From Amycolatopsis saalfeldensis (lineage in GTDB: Bacteria; Actinomycetota; Actinomycetes; Mycobacteriales; Pseudonocardiaceae): a stretch of 64,000 bases of DNA. The stretch lies in assembly GCF_900110575.1 (NCBI RefSeq), contig NZ_FOEF01000023.1, positions 108,830 through 172,829 on the forward strand. The letters run 5' to 3'. This document shows positions 8,738 to 17,070 of this stretch, piece after piece (the first letter of the stretch is position 1; every line of letters begins with the position of its first letter). The notes below the pieces were generated by a model. The model was not told the origin of the DNA. It made no database searches and was given only the letters and a program-made list of their open reading frames with translations. The translations under genes were made by a program, and so were the position numbers.

Positions 8738-9628
8738 TCAGGACGGCATCCGGCCGACCATCCGCGCGTACATCCGGGCCGGGCTCGGCACCGACGCCGG
8801 GTGGAGGAATCCGGGCAGCGGCGGCAGATCACGGACGAACGGCGTGAGGCGCGCGTACAGCACGTCCGCGCCGGCCGGCCGTTCCTCGGGGTCCTTCGCC
8901 AGCGTCGAGGCGAGCACGGCGTTCAACGCGGGCGGCACGCCGAGCACGGCCGGCGGAGCGTCCTTCACCTGCTTGTCGAAGACCGCGTACGCAGTGGGGC
9001 CGGTGAAGAGTTGTTTGCCGGTAAGCATTTCGTGCAGCACACAGCCCAGCGCGTACAGGTCGCTTCGCGGCTCCGCGAGCCCGCGCTGGATCTGCTCCGG
9101 CGCCATGTAAGACGGCGTGCCCAGCAGCTGCCCAGCGCGCGTGAAGCGGGCGACGTCCGCTTCGCGCAGTACAGCCAAACCGAAGTCCATCACCTTCACA
9201 CTGCCGTCGGGACAGAGCATGAGGTTGGCCGGCTTGAGGTCGCGGTGGCACACCGAACGCGCGTGCGCCGCGGACAGCACGGCGGTGGCCTGGGCCGCGA
9301 TCGCCGCCGCCCACGGGACCGGCAGCGGACCGTGCTCGGCCAGCAGGTCGGCCACCGTCACCCCCTCGACGAACTGCATGACCTGGAACAACCGGTCGTC
9401 GTGGGTGCCGAAGTCGTACAGCGCCGGGACGCCCGCGTGATCGAGCGTCGCGAGGATCCGGGCTTCGCGCGCGAAGCGTTCTTCAAGCTCTTCGTCGCGT
9501 CCCGGCAGCCGCAGCAGCTTGATCGCGACGCGCCGGCCGAGCCGCCGGTCGTGCCCGCGGTGCACGGCCCCCATCCCGCCGCGGCCCAGCGGCAGCTCGT
9601 CGACCTCATAACGATCGGCGATGAGCAT
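8738..9628 (-). CDS. soluble Ser/Thr protein kinase
   Basis: This 296-residue Hanks-type kinase phosphorylates proteins on Ser/Thr. The glycine loop LGRGGMGAVHRG, the VAIK lysine, the catalytic HRDLKPANLML, the DFG (MDFGLAV) and the APE region (SYMAPEQ) are all present, so it should be active. Unlike PknB-type kinases it has no membrane segment and no PASTA domains, so it is predicted to be cytosolic. The ATG at 9628 has GAGGGGG upstream and begins directly before the kinase core; in-frame starts further up lie inside the neighbouring gene. It begins 25 bp after the methylase stop, so the two probably form an operon. A PP2C phosphatase is divergent from that operon and may reverse its action. 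Confidence 0.92.
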   Translation of the reverse strand: MLIADRYEVDELPLGRGGMGAVHRGHDRRLGRRVAIKLLRLPGRDEELEERFAREARILATLDHAGVPALYDFGTHDDRLFQVMQFVEGVTVADLLAEHGPLPVPWAAAIAAQATAVLSAAHARSVCHRDLKPANLMLCPDGSVKVMDFGLAVLREADVARFTRAGQLLGTPSYMAPEQIQRGLAEPRSDLYALGCVLHEMLTGKQLFTGPTAYAVFDKQVKDAPPAVLGVPPALNAVLASTLAKDPEERPAGADVLYARLTPFVRDLPPLPGFLHPASVPSPARMYARMVGRMPS

Positions 9629-9653
9629 GGGCCCCCTCACAGCGTCGCGGCGC

Positions 9654-11408
9654 TCACCCGGCACCGGGCCGAAGCCGTCCTTCGGCGAGCGCGGCAAAGC
9701 CTAGCCGGACCAGGTCACGGCCGATTTCCGCCGTCGTCCGCAGGGCCCGGTCGAACTCCGCGAGCGCGCGGAACGCGGCCCCGTACGCCCGCTGCGTCTC
9801 CAGCGGGTACCGCGGCACCTTGAGCCGGCGCGCGTCGATGCGGGTGGAGGCACTGTGCACGGGGAAGTCGGCGGCACGCAGGCAGCCGGCCAGGAACTCG
9901 GCGTCGAGGCGCCGGGGGTCCACGCGGTAGAGCGACAGCGACGGGCCCAGCCGGACCGGTGGTCCACTGTGGACGCCGACGGCACCGGTCACGGAAGCGA
10001 CGACGTCCCCCTCGTGCGCGGTCACGGCCGCCTCGTCGGGCGCCGCGCGGCCGGTGGGCGGGCCGCCGGCCAGCACGTCGTCGGCGGTCAGCAGGGGCTC
10101 GTCCCCGTCGGCGGGCCGCGGCGGGGCGTGCCACACCTGGAGCGCGCCGGACTTCACCAGCTCGCCGACGGTGGTGTGCGCCAGCTCCTCGGCGGCCGGC
10201 TCCAGCGGCGGCAGCCGGAGCCCGGCTTTGTCGAAAAGCTGTTGTGCGGCAAGGAAAGCCTGCCCCGAGTCCTCGCGCGCGGTACGGCGCAGCGCGGGCG
10301 TGAGGTCAACGTCGTCGTCGAGCAGGTCGATGATCCGCTCGCCGACGGCCTCCGGTCGCTCGACGTACGCGCGCCACAGCGGTTCGACCTCGGCGACGTC
10401 GGCCTCGGCGATCAGCGCGGTGCCGGGCGGACGCTCCCCGGGCGCCGGGCGCGTGAGCAGCCACAGGTCGGGGCCGCCGGACGCGAAGGTGACCACCGCG
10501 CGCAGTGCCCCGGCCCGCAGCAGGTTCGCGCGGATCCGCTTGCCACTGCGTCGTCCCGCGGCCGCGCCCGGCATCAGGATCGCGACCGCGCCGCCCGGCT
10601 TCGCGTGCGCCAGGCAGTGCTGGACCCACGCGAGCTCGGACTCGCCGCGCGGCGGCAGGCCGTACTCCCAGCGCGCGTCGCCGAGCAGCTCTTCCTGGCC
10701 CCACGAGCGTTCGTTGAACGGCGGGTCGCACAGCACGACATCGGCCTCCTGGCCGGCGAAGGCGTCCTCCCGGAGCGCGTCGGCAGCGTGGACCTCGGTG
10801 TCGACTTCTCGCAGCTGTAGCCGCAACCCGGCGATCTTCGCCGTGGTGACGTCGCTGTCCTGGCCGCGCGCGCTCTTCGCGCCGCTCGCCAGCAGGAGGG
10901 AGCCGAAGCCGCACGCGGGGTCGAGCACGGTGGTCCCCCTCGCGCCGGTGAGCCGGACCATCAGGTCGGCGTACTCGGGCGGCGTCGGCGAGAGACGGCG
11001 GGAATGGGCCTCGAAGTAGCGCTCGCAAAGCTGCTCGAACGTCCACGCCGCGCCCTTGTCCACGGCCAGCCGGGTCAGCATGGCCCGAAGATCGGGGTCG
11101 TCATCGGCCCGCGGCACGGGGTGCGCCAGGTACGCTCCGGCAGCGGCGACCCGGGCCCCCAGCTCCAGGTCGTCGCCGAGGGCACGCAGCTGCTGCCAGG
11201 CGCGGTCGATCGGGGCGAGCTCGAACGGGCGGCCGCGGCCGCGCAACCAGGCCTGGACCTCGGGCAAGGAGAACAGCGGGCTGGAAGCGGTGCCGCCCAC
11301 CGGGCGCGGGAAGTCGCCGTGGCGCCGCCGCCAGTTGCTCACCGCGGCCCGGCGCACACCCGCCAGCCGGGCGATGTCAGCGGCGCTGACTGCCGCGTCG
11401 TCTTCCAT
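9654..11408 (-). CDS. HTH - N6-adenine DNA methyltransferase - specificity-domain fusion
   Basis: This protein of about 584 residues probably methylates adenine in a specific DNA sequence. Residues 5-60 are a helix-turn-helix (ADIARLAGVRRAAVSNWRRR). The centre is a HsdM-like methylase with SAM motif VLDPACGFGSLLLA and catalytic VVLCDPPFNERSW. The C-terminal 170 residues resemble a type I HsdS target-recognition half (RIDARRLKVPRYPLETQR followed by a helical spacer). Methylation and target choice thus sit in one chain. No endonuclease or helicase gene is nearby, so it is an orphan or part of an unusual system. The ATG at 11418-11420 is an equal alternative start. The downstream kinase gene is co-directional and 25 bp away. 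The HTH may bind the near-palindrome at 11453-11467. Confidence 0.85.
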   Translation of the reverse strand: MEDDAAVSAADIARLAGVRRAAVSNWRRRHGDFPRPVGGTASSPLFSLPEVQAWLRGRGRPFELAPIDRAWQQLRALGDDLELGARVAAAGAYLAHPVPRADDDPDLRAMLTRLAVDKGAAWTFEQLCERYFEAHSRRLSPTPPEYADLMVRLTGARGTTVLDPACGFGSLLLASGAKSARGQDSDVTTAKIAGLRLQLREVDTEVHAADALREDAFAGQEADVVLCDPPFNERSWGQEELLGDARWEYGLPPRGESELAWVQHCLAHAKPGGAVAILMPGAAAGRRSGKRIRANLLRAGALRAVVTFASGGPDLWLLTRPAPGERPPGTALIAEADVAEVEPLWRAYVERPEAVGERIIDLLDDDVDLTPALRRTAREDSGQAFLAAQQLFDKAGLRLPPLEPAAEELAHTTVGELVKSGALQVWHAPPRPADGDEPLLTADDVLAGGPPTGRAAPDEAAVTAHEGDVVASVTGAVGVHSGPPVRLGPSLSLYRVDPRRLDAEFLAGCLRAADFPVHSASTRIDARRLKVPRYPLETQRAYGAAFRALAEFDRALRTTAEIGRDLVRLGFAALAEGRLRPGAG

Positions 11409-11452
11409 GGCCAGCACCATAGCCGATGACTGCGGTTTCCAGCATTTCGCTT

Positions 11453-11467
11453 GTTAACTCAGTCAAC
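11453..11467. promoter_or_regulatory. near-palindrome in the methylase/phosphatase divergent promoter
   Basis: GTTAACTCAGTCAAC is a 15-bp inverted repeat with one mismatched pair. It lies in the 77-bp gap between the divergent methylase and PP2C starts. A further GTTAAC sits at 11489-11494, overlapping the PP2C start. It is a candidate operator, perhaps for the HTH of the methylase; this is inference. Confidence 0.4.
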
Positions 11468-11485
11468 CAGTGGTTTTATGGACTC

Positions 11486-12238
11486 ATGGTTAACGAGCAG
11501 TCCCGGTTCGTCCTGCGGTACGCCGCGGGCTCCGACACCGGGCGACGACGCCGGATCAACGAAGATTCCGTCTACGCCAGCGGGCGCCTGCTTGCTGTCG
11601 CCGACGGTATCGGTGGTCAGCCCCACGGTGAAGTGGCCAGCGCGACGGCGGTCGGGGTGCTCGCGAGCCTGGACACGGAACTGGGCTCACTCGAACTGGC
11701 CTCGCTCGACCTCGGCGCCACCCTCGCCGACGGCGTGCGGCGCATCGACGAGCGGCTCGCCGAGGTCGCGGAGGCCGACCCGGCCACCCACGGCATGGGC
11801 ACCACCCTGACCGCCCTGCTGTTCGACGGCACCCAGTTCGCCGCCGCCCACATCGGCGACTCGCGCGGCTACCTCCTGCGCGAAGGCGACCTGCACCGGC
11901 TGACCCACGACCACACACTCGTCCAGGCGCTGGTCGAGGACGGCCGCATCTCGCAGGCCGACGCGGCCGACCACCCGCGCCGCTCGCTGCTCATGAAGGC
12001 GTTGCTGAGCACCGGCTCGGGTGAACCGGACGTCTGGACGTTCACCCCGCAACCGGGCGACCGCTACCTGCTCTGCTCCGACGGCCTCACCGCGGGCGCC
12101 GACGAGCCGTCCATCCGCGACGCACTGGAGGCCGGCGCCCCCGCCGAAGTCGTCCCGGCCCTGATCGCGCTGGCCAACGAAGGCGGCGGCCCGGACAACA
12201 TCACCATCGTCGTCGCGGACGTCGTCGAGGCCGAGTAG
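11486..12238 (+). CDS. PP2C-family protein phosphatase
   Basis: This 250-residue metal-dependent Ser/Thr phosphatase has its core motifs in order: RRINEDSVY near residue 18, VADGIGG near 36, GTTLTALLF, HIGDSRGYLLREG, LLCSDGLT and GGPDNITIVVADV. The metal-binding aspartates are intact and no membrane segment is present, as with the soluble kinase nearby. The ATG at 11486 is taken rather than 11426, because the longer form adds 20 residues that do not look like the family. It is divergent from the methylase/kinase operon, and a kinase-phosphatase pairing is likely. Confidence 0.9.
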   Translation: MVNEQSRFVLRYAAGSDTGRRRRINEDSVYASGRLLAVADGIGGQPHGEVASATAVGVLASLDTELGSLELASLDLGATLADGVRRIDERLAEVAEADPATHGMGTTLTALLFDGTQFAAAHIGDSRGYLLREGDLHRLTHDHTLVQALVEDGRISQADAADHPRRSLLMKALLSTGSGEPDVWTFTPQPGDRYLLCSDGLTAGADEPSIRDALEAGAPAEVVPALIALANEGGGPDNITIVVADVVEAE

Positions 12239-12302
12239 ACCCCGTCCCCGCGGACCGGACCACCTTCCGGGCGGTACCACCCCATCCGGTACCCTTCTCC
12301 AC

Positions 12303-12387
12303 GGAGGATTGGCCGAGCGGCCTAAGGCGCACGCTTGGAAAGCGTGTTGGGTTCACGCCCTCGCAGGTTCGAATCCTGTATCCTCCG
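12303..12387 (+). tRNA. tRNA-Ser (anticodon GGA)
   Basis: The acceptor GGAGGAT pairs with ATCCTCC at 12380-12386, followed by discriminator G. The anticodon stem CACGC/GCGTG encloses TTGGAAA, giving anticodon GGA. A long variable arm (TTGGGTTCACGCCCTCG) and the T-loop GGTTCGAATCC are present. No CCA is encoded. Confidence 0.96.
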
Positions 12388-12876
12388 CGTTTCACACAGA
12401 ACGCCGGGCAGCTCCTCGCGAGCGGTCCGGCGTTTTGCTTTCCCCGACACCCGGAACCCGGCCGCGGAGTCGACATATCGCGGCCCGTGCATGCGGAAAA
12501 GGGCGTTCGGAAAAGATCGATAGCCGAATTCGCGGCGTCCGGACGGGTCAGGACTCGGCTATCCGCAGGCACCCGCTAGGCTTCGCGACAGACTTGTTCG
12601 TACCCGCTCGGAGAGGTTCTTCGGTGTCACGAATACCGGCTTGACCTGGGCGCGGCAGAGCGCGGGCATCTCGATACACGCAGGTAGGCAGGCTGGCGCG
12701 CGGGGTCGGGATGACCGTTTTCGGACCCGGTCCGCCGCCGCCCGCGAGGCCCCGGACGTCACCACGTCCGGGGCCTTGTCCATTCTCCTGTTCTCACTTA
12801 CTTACCGAAAACACCTGATCACGCTAAGTTTGTGTGTGGTCGTTCCAGCCCCCGACGTACCGAGGAGTCCGCCCAC
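12388..12876. other. intergenic stretch between tRNA-Ser and the FtsK operon
   Basis: I see no gene here that I can support. The stretch holds a strong hairpin (12747-12776) and then an A/T-richer segment, about 12782-12840, that probably carries the promoter of the downstream operon. I looked for the SRP RNA sometimes found near serine tRNAs and did not find its GGAAGGGAGCA loop. Confidence 0.5.
12747..12776 (+). terminator. 13-bp hairpin terminator before the small-protein/FtsK operon
   Basis: The stem AGGCCCCGGACGT, loop CACC and its exact complement form a 13-bp perfect hairpin, followed by TTGTCC. It is likely to end transcription coming from the tRNA side and isolate the operon starting at 12877. 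Confidence 0.65.
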
Positions 12877-13137
12877 ATGGCCGGAGTGGAAGAGATCCGC
12901 GCTGGTATCGCGCTCGCGAACGAGAAGGCGTCCGCGAGCATCGCCGCACTGCAGCAGGCCGCGCAAGCTCTCGAAGAAGCGCAGCTGTCGCTTTCGCAGG
13001 CGACCCAGGGCAGCAGCCAGCACGAGGTGAACCAGGCACACGGGCTGCTGTCCGAAGCATTGAACGGGATAAGCGGGATGCAAAGCACCATCCAGGCCGG
13101 AATCTCCTCGGCCGACTCCTACTCGGCCCGCCTCTAG
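12877..13137 (+). CDS. small helical protein, first gene of the FtsK operon
   Basis: This 86-residue, Ala/Gln/Ser-rich protein is predicted to be two long helices (ANEKASASIAALQQAAQALE and following). The length and composition resemble ESX/WXG100-like proteins, but no W-x-G motif is present. The ATG at 12877 has CGAGGAG upstream. The next gene begins 6 bp after its stop and is similarly small and helical, so the two may form a heterodimer. Function unknown; the link to the FtsK/SpoIIIE-type ATPase two genes downstream parallels type VII secretion modules, which is inference. Confidence 0.75.
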   Translation: MAGVEEIRAGIALANEKASASIAALQQAAQALEEAQLSLSQATQGSSQHEVNQAHGLLSEALNGISGMQSTIQAGISSADSYSARL

Positions 13138-13143
13138 CCCACC

Positions 13144-13392
13144 ATGTCGGGACTCGCCGAGATTCACCAGCTGCTCACCGCCGTGCAGGCGGGCCTCACC
13201 GACGGGCGGGCCCACGCCGAGCGGGCGAAGAACCTGCTCGGCGACGCCCGTCAGGCACTCGTCGACGCGCAGGCGAAAGCCGATCCGTGGCTGCCGCAGC
13301 AACTGGTGATGGCCGACGAGGGAATCGACCACCTCCTCACCCGTTTAGCCGCCGCCGACGACCTGGTGAGCGGATACCAGTCACGCCTGTAG
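13144..13392 (+). CDS. small helical protein, second gene of the FtsK operon
   Basis: This 82-residue protein begins MSGLAEIHQLLTAVQAG and is rich in Ala, Leu, Asp and Arg, consistent with a helical hairpin. DPWLPQQL near the middle could form the turn. It ends SGYQSRL, recalling the SADSYSARL end of the preceding protein, which suggests the two are related by duplication. The ATG at 13144 lies 6 bp after the previous stop and 26 bp before the ATPase gene. No family name can be given with confidence. Confidence 0.75.
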   Translation: MSGLAEIHQLLTAVQAGLTDGRAHAERAKNLLGDARQALVDAQAKADPWLPQQLVMADEGIDHLLTRLAAADDLVSGYQSRL

Positions 13393-13418
13393 GGACGACC
13401 GCGTCATGAGCGAAACCG

Positions 13419-16172
13419 ATGGCTAACAAGGCAAGCGAGCAGCGCAACCGCGTGCAGACCGCGCTGGAGCGCGTCCGCCACCAGATCGGGCTCGTCCTCG
13501 GCGCGGCCGCGGGCGCGCGGGAGATGGCGGAGGCCGAGCTGTCCCGGCTGATGCTGGAGCAGGAGATCGTCCGGATCGGCATGAACCACGCCGACGCCGA
13601 GCAGCAGACGGAATGGGCGCGGCATCCGGCCGCGCACGAGGTGTTCGCGTCGCTCGGCGGGGTCCGCAACGCGTTCTACACCGACTGGAGCACGGGGCCG
13701 AACGCCCTGCGCGAACTGGTCGCCGCGAACGCGCCGGGCCCCGCCGGGCGCCCGCCGGGCGAATGGCTCGGCCGCGTGGGCACCAACCCCGGCGTGACCG
13801 GCCCCGGGCTCTGGCGGGTCGGCTCGGCGACGGCGGCGGGACGCGACATCTCCCGCACGTTCGACGTGGCCGTGCCGCTGCTGGACGAGTCCCACCTGGC
13901 GATCACGTCGGCGCCCAAGACGCGGCCGGTCGTCGACGGCATCGTGCAGAACCTGCTGATGCGAGTGCTGTCCGCGTTCGAACCGGGGGCGGTCAAGGTG
14001 CACCTGTGGGACGTCGGGCAGCTGACCGCGATCCTGCCCGACCTGTACCCGCTCAGCCGCACCAGCGCGTTGTCGCTGTACGACCCGACGCGGCTGGAGG
14101 ACCTGCTCGACGAGCTGGCCGGCCACATCCGCCGCATCCACGCGACGGGCATGCAGGCCGGGCACACGTCGTTGCGGGAGCTGCGAAAGGCCACCGGGCA
14201 GCGAGTGGAGCCGTACCGGATCGCGGTGCTGTACGGCAACGGCGAGACGCTCGAGCCCGAGCGCGCGCGGGACCTCAAGCGCGTGGCGAGCGGTGCGCTC
14301 GCCGCCGGGATCTGCCTGATCCTGGTGGACGTGCCGACGGCCGTCAGCGCGTCGATCGAAACGCTGAGCCTGCTCGACGAACGACGCGCGGTCAGCAGCA
14401 TGACGGGCAGCGACCTGGTCGTGGACCTGGACCCGGCGCTGCCTTCGGGCCAGGTGATCCGCGCGGCGGGGCGGATCGCGGAGGCGCTGATCGCCAAGCA
14501 GGGCGGGCCGCGCGCGTTCGCGGACCTGCTGCCGACGGAGCTCGGCCAGGAGAATTCGGCTCGGGAGCTTCGCGCGTCCGTCGGGTTCTACGAGGGCGAG
14601 AGCGTGGAGGTCGTGATCGGCGATGCCAGCCCGCACGCCCTGATCGGCGGGCCGAGCGGGTCCGGCAAGACCAACTTCCTGTACGCGCTGCTGGGCAGCC
14701 TGGCCGCGCGCTACACCCCGGACGAACTGGCGCTGTACCTGCTGGACTTCAAGGAGGGCGTCTCGTTCGCGGGGCTCGCGCCCGGCCGCAAGGACGCCAG
14801 CTGGCTGCCGCACGCGAAGCTGGTCGGCGTCAACGTGAACACCGACCGCGAGTTCGGCTTGGCGCTGCTGCGTTTCCTGGCCGACGAGCTGCGCCGGCGC
14901 TCGGCCGCGGCCAAGGAGCACGAGGTGACCAACCTGGCCGACCTGCGCGAGCAGGACCCGGGCGGGCACTGGCCGCGGATCGTGGCCGTGATCGACGAGT
15001 TCCAGTACCTGTTCGCGGGCCGCGACCAGGTGACCGCGCAGGCGACGCAGCTGCTCGAGGACATCGCGCGGCGCGGCCGTTCGCAGGGCATCCACCTGGT
15101 GCTGGCGAGTCAGGACGTCGCGGGCATCGAGGCGTTCTGGGGCAAGCCGGCCGTGTTCGAGCAGTGCACACTGCGCATCGCGATGCCGAAGGCGCGGCGG
15201 GTGCTGGCGGAGACGAACAACGCGGCGGTCTCGGCGCCCAAGTGGCACGCGGTGATCAACCACGACTCCGGCGTCGCGCACGGCAACATGCTCGCGCACG
15301 TGCCGGATTCCAGCAGCCGCAACGTGTTCGTGAACCTGCAGCACCAGCTCTGGGAGCTGTACTCCGGGCGGTTCCCGCGCCCGCGCCTGTTCGACGGCGC
15401 GCATTCGCCGGTGCTGGAACAGTTCCCGGCGTACACGGAACTCAAGCCGGGCTCGAAGCCGCGCGCGCTTCTGGGCCAGTCCATCGACGTCACGGAGGCG
15501 GCCTGCGGCGTGGAGCTGCCCCGGGCGCCGGGCCGCAACGTCGCGGTGCTGGGCGGCGCGACGGCGGAGGCACTGTCCATCATGGACTCGGCCGCGCGCT
15601 CACTCGCCCGCCAGTTCGAGGTCGGCGAGGTGGAATTCGTGCTGAGCTGCGCCATCGACGCCTGCGCGCCCGCCGTGCTGGAGCTGACGGAGCGGCTGCG
15701 CGCCGAAGGCCACGTCGCCACCCTCGCCGACGACCTGCCGGCCACGCTGACGTCGGTCGCGGAGTCGATGTCCACTTCGGACGTCGCCACGAAGGTCCTG
15801 CTGCTGTACGGCGTGGACGCGGCGCTGCCGGCCCTGGAGACCAAGGCCGTCGGCCAGCCGAAGAGCGGCTTGGACCACCTGCGCACGGTGCTGAAGCAGG
15901 GCCCCGGCCACGGCGTGCACGCCATCGGCTGGTGGCGCAGCATCGCGCGGCTCAAGGACACCCTGGGTTTCGGCGGCACGGACGACATCGGCGCTTGGGC
16001 GGCGCTGGACGTGCAGGGCAACGAGCTTTCGCCGTTCGCCGCGGGCCTGGTCGTGCACTGGTCCCCGCGCCCGGGCCGCGCCCTGTTCTTCGACCGCACG
16101 ACGCACAGCGCGCCGGAGGTCATCATCCCGTTCCAGCGCCCCGACCCCGACCCCGCGGGAGGCACCCCATGA
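13419..16172 (+). CDS. FtsK/SpoIIIE-type ATPase (cytosolic)
   Basis: This 917-residue P-loop ATPase is of the FtsK/HerA class. The first 390 residues are not a recognised DNA-translocase N-terminus: there are no membrane segments, and it opens with a coiled-coil-like stretch (residues 1-55). The motor domain has Walker A GGPSGSGKTN at about residue 409, LDFKEGVSF after it and Walker B IVAVIDEFQYLF at about 521. ARRGRSQGIHLVLASQ follows, as in FtsK/EccC proteins. The last 250 residues hold a second, degenerate ATPase-like region. It lacks the gamma DNA-reading domain of FtsK. It could be a type VII-like secretion motor or a DNA translocase in a defence or mobile module. Its stop overlaps the next start by 4 bp. 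Confidence 0.85.
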   Translation: MANKASEQRNRVQTALERVRHQIGLVLGAAAGAREMAEAELSRLMLEQEIVRIGMNHADAEQQTEWARHPAAHEVFASLGGVRNAFYTDWSTGPNALRELVAANAPGPAGRPPGEWLGRVGTNPGVTGPGLWRVGSATAAGRDISRTFDVAVPLLDESHLAITSAPKTRPVVDGIVQNLLMRVLSAFEPGAVKVHLWDVGQLTAILPDLYPLSRTSALSLYDPTRLEDLLDELAGHIRRIHATGMQAGHTSLRELRKATGQRVEPYRIAVLYGNGETLEPERARDLKRVASGALAAGICLILVDVPTAVSASIETLSLLDERRAVSSMTGSDLVVDLDPALPSGQVIRAAGRIAEALIAKQGGPRAFADLLPTELGQENSARELRASVGFYEGESVEVVIGDASPHALIGGPSGSGKTNFLYALLGSLAARYTPDELALYLLDFKEGVSFAGLAPGRKDASWLPHAKLVGVNVNTDREFGLALLRFLADELRRRSAAAKEHEVTNLADLREQDPGGHWPRIVAVIDEFQYLFAGRDQVTAQATQLLEDIARRGRSQGIHLVLASQDVAGIEAFWGKPAVFEQCTLRIAMPKARRVLAETNNAAVSAPKWHAVINHDSGVAHGNMLAHVPDSSSRNVFVNLQHQLWELYSGRFPRPRLFDGAHSPVLEQFPAYTELKPGSKPRALLGQSIDVTEAACGVELPRAPGRNVAVLGGATAEALSIMDSAARSLARQFEVGEVEFVLSCAIDACAPAVLELTERLRAEGHVATLADDLPATLTSVAESMSTSDVATKVLLLYGVDAALPALETKAVGQPKSGLDHLRTVLKQGPGHGVHAIGWWRSIARLKDTLGFGGTDDIGAWAALDVQGNELSPFAAGLVVHWSPRPGRALFFDRTTHSAPEVIIPFQRPDPDPAGGTP

Positions 16173-16540
16173 CCGGCGAAAACCCCGGCGCGGCCATGCG
16201 TTACAAGGAGGTCGTGGGCATGGCCCGCGGCTCGGCGGAAAACCTGCGCGCCTGGGAACTGGCCCGCGCGGACGAGATCGAACGCCAGCTCGCCGAGGCC
16301 CACGCCGCCGTCGCCGCCGCCACCGAACGCGAATCGAAGGCGGGCGAACGCGCGGCGCGCTGGTGGAAAATGGCCCTGCACAACGTCTCGCGTCTGACCT
16401 TTGTGGACTCTTCGGAGGAACCACAGGCGGTGACCACGGCTCGGCCGCAGTATTTGGAGCGGTACTTGGAGGAAGTGAAGCCGAGTTACCAGGAGCTGGT
16501 GCAGGCGGTGTTGAGCTTGGGGTGGCGCGCTAAACGCTGA
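16169..16540 (+). CDS. small coiled-coil protein, last gene of the FtsK operon
   Basis: This 123-residue protein's ATG overlaps the stop of the ATPase gene (ATGA), so translation is probably coupled. Residues 20-65 are charged and Ala-rich and form a likely coiled coil (LARADEIERQLAEAHAAVA), and the C-terminus is mixed. It has no signal peptide or membrane segment. I do not recognise a family. Its position suggests a partner or substrate adaptor of the ATPase. Confidence 0.75.
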   Translation: MTGENPGAAMRYKEVVGMARGSAENLRAWELARADEIERQLAEAHAAVAAATERESKAGERAARWWKMALHNVSRLTFVDSSEEPQAVTTARPQYLERYLEEVKPSYQELVQAVLSLGWRAKR

Positions 16541-17024
16541 CCCACGAGCCCAAAAAGGGGGATATTTCCAGCGAAATCACTCGTCCGTGAAGGTCAGCCG
16601 GTAACCTTACCCACGCCGAAATGCGAGGGTGCCGACCATCACCATGCACCAAGAACAGCAAACTGCGCCCACGTCACCAAAACAGCCCAAAGACAAGGCC
16701 GTCCGTCGGCACTGCAGGTCGGCGCCCCAGCGACAGCACTTGCGGGCTCCACTGGCAGCAGAACTGCATTCGCAGCCACCCGAAACTCCACCGTCACGCG
16801 GTCCCGACCCCCCAGGACAGCTTACCGAGCCACCAGGACTGCCTTTCCACTCCCTCTCCCTTGGCGGGCGATTCAAGAAAGGACAGTCCGTCGTCGGCGG
16901 CCGCACTCATACCGACACCCTGTACGCCTCGCAATGCGAGACCACCGAGCAGTTTCGAACTCGAGTCGGTGTGCGACCTGGCCGGCCAGTTCGTGATTGT
17001 CAACCCGGTTGCTCCAAAACGGAA
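16541..17024. other. intergenic stretch with no supported gene
   Basis: Open frames exist on both strands, but none has a ribosome binding site plus actinobacterial codon bias. Base composition is less GC-skewed at codon third positions than in the neighbouring genes. I see no RNA gene, repeat or mobile element here. Confidence 0.4.
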
Positions 17025-17051
17025 GGCCGCCACGGGCAATCCGTGGCGGCC
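17025..17051 (-). terminator. terminator of the secreted nuclease gene
   Basis: An 11-bp perfect stem (GGCCGCCACGG and its complement) surrounds loop GCAAT, 20 bp past the stop of the minus-strand gene. Reading leftward it is followed by TTCCGTTTTGG, a short U-tract. Confidence 0.75.
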
Positions 17052-17070
17052 TCCGACGTTCGACCAAATC

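Noticed and set aside
6523..8832. A 769-codon minus-strand frame across the TetR/SDR region
   Set aside because: It overlaps the well-supported SDR and TetR genes and gives Arg-rich low-complexity protein.
12559..12876. A possible SRP RNA or small gene after tRNA-Ser
   Set aside because: The conserved GGAAGGGAGCA SRP loop is absent and the short frame has no support.
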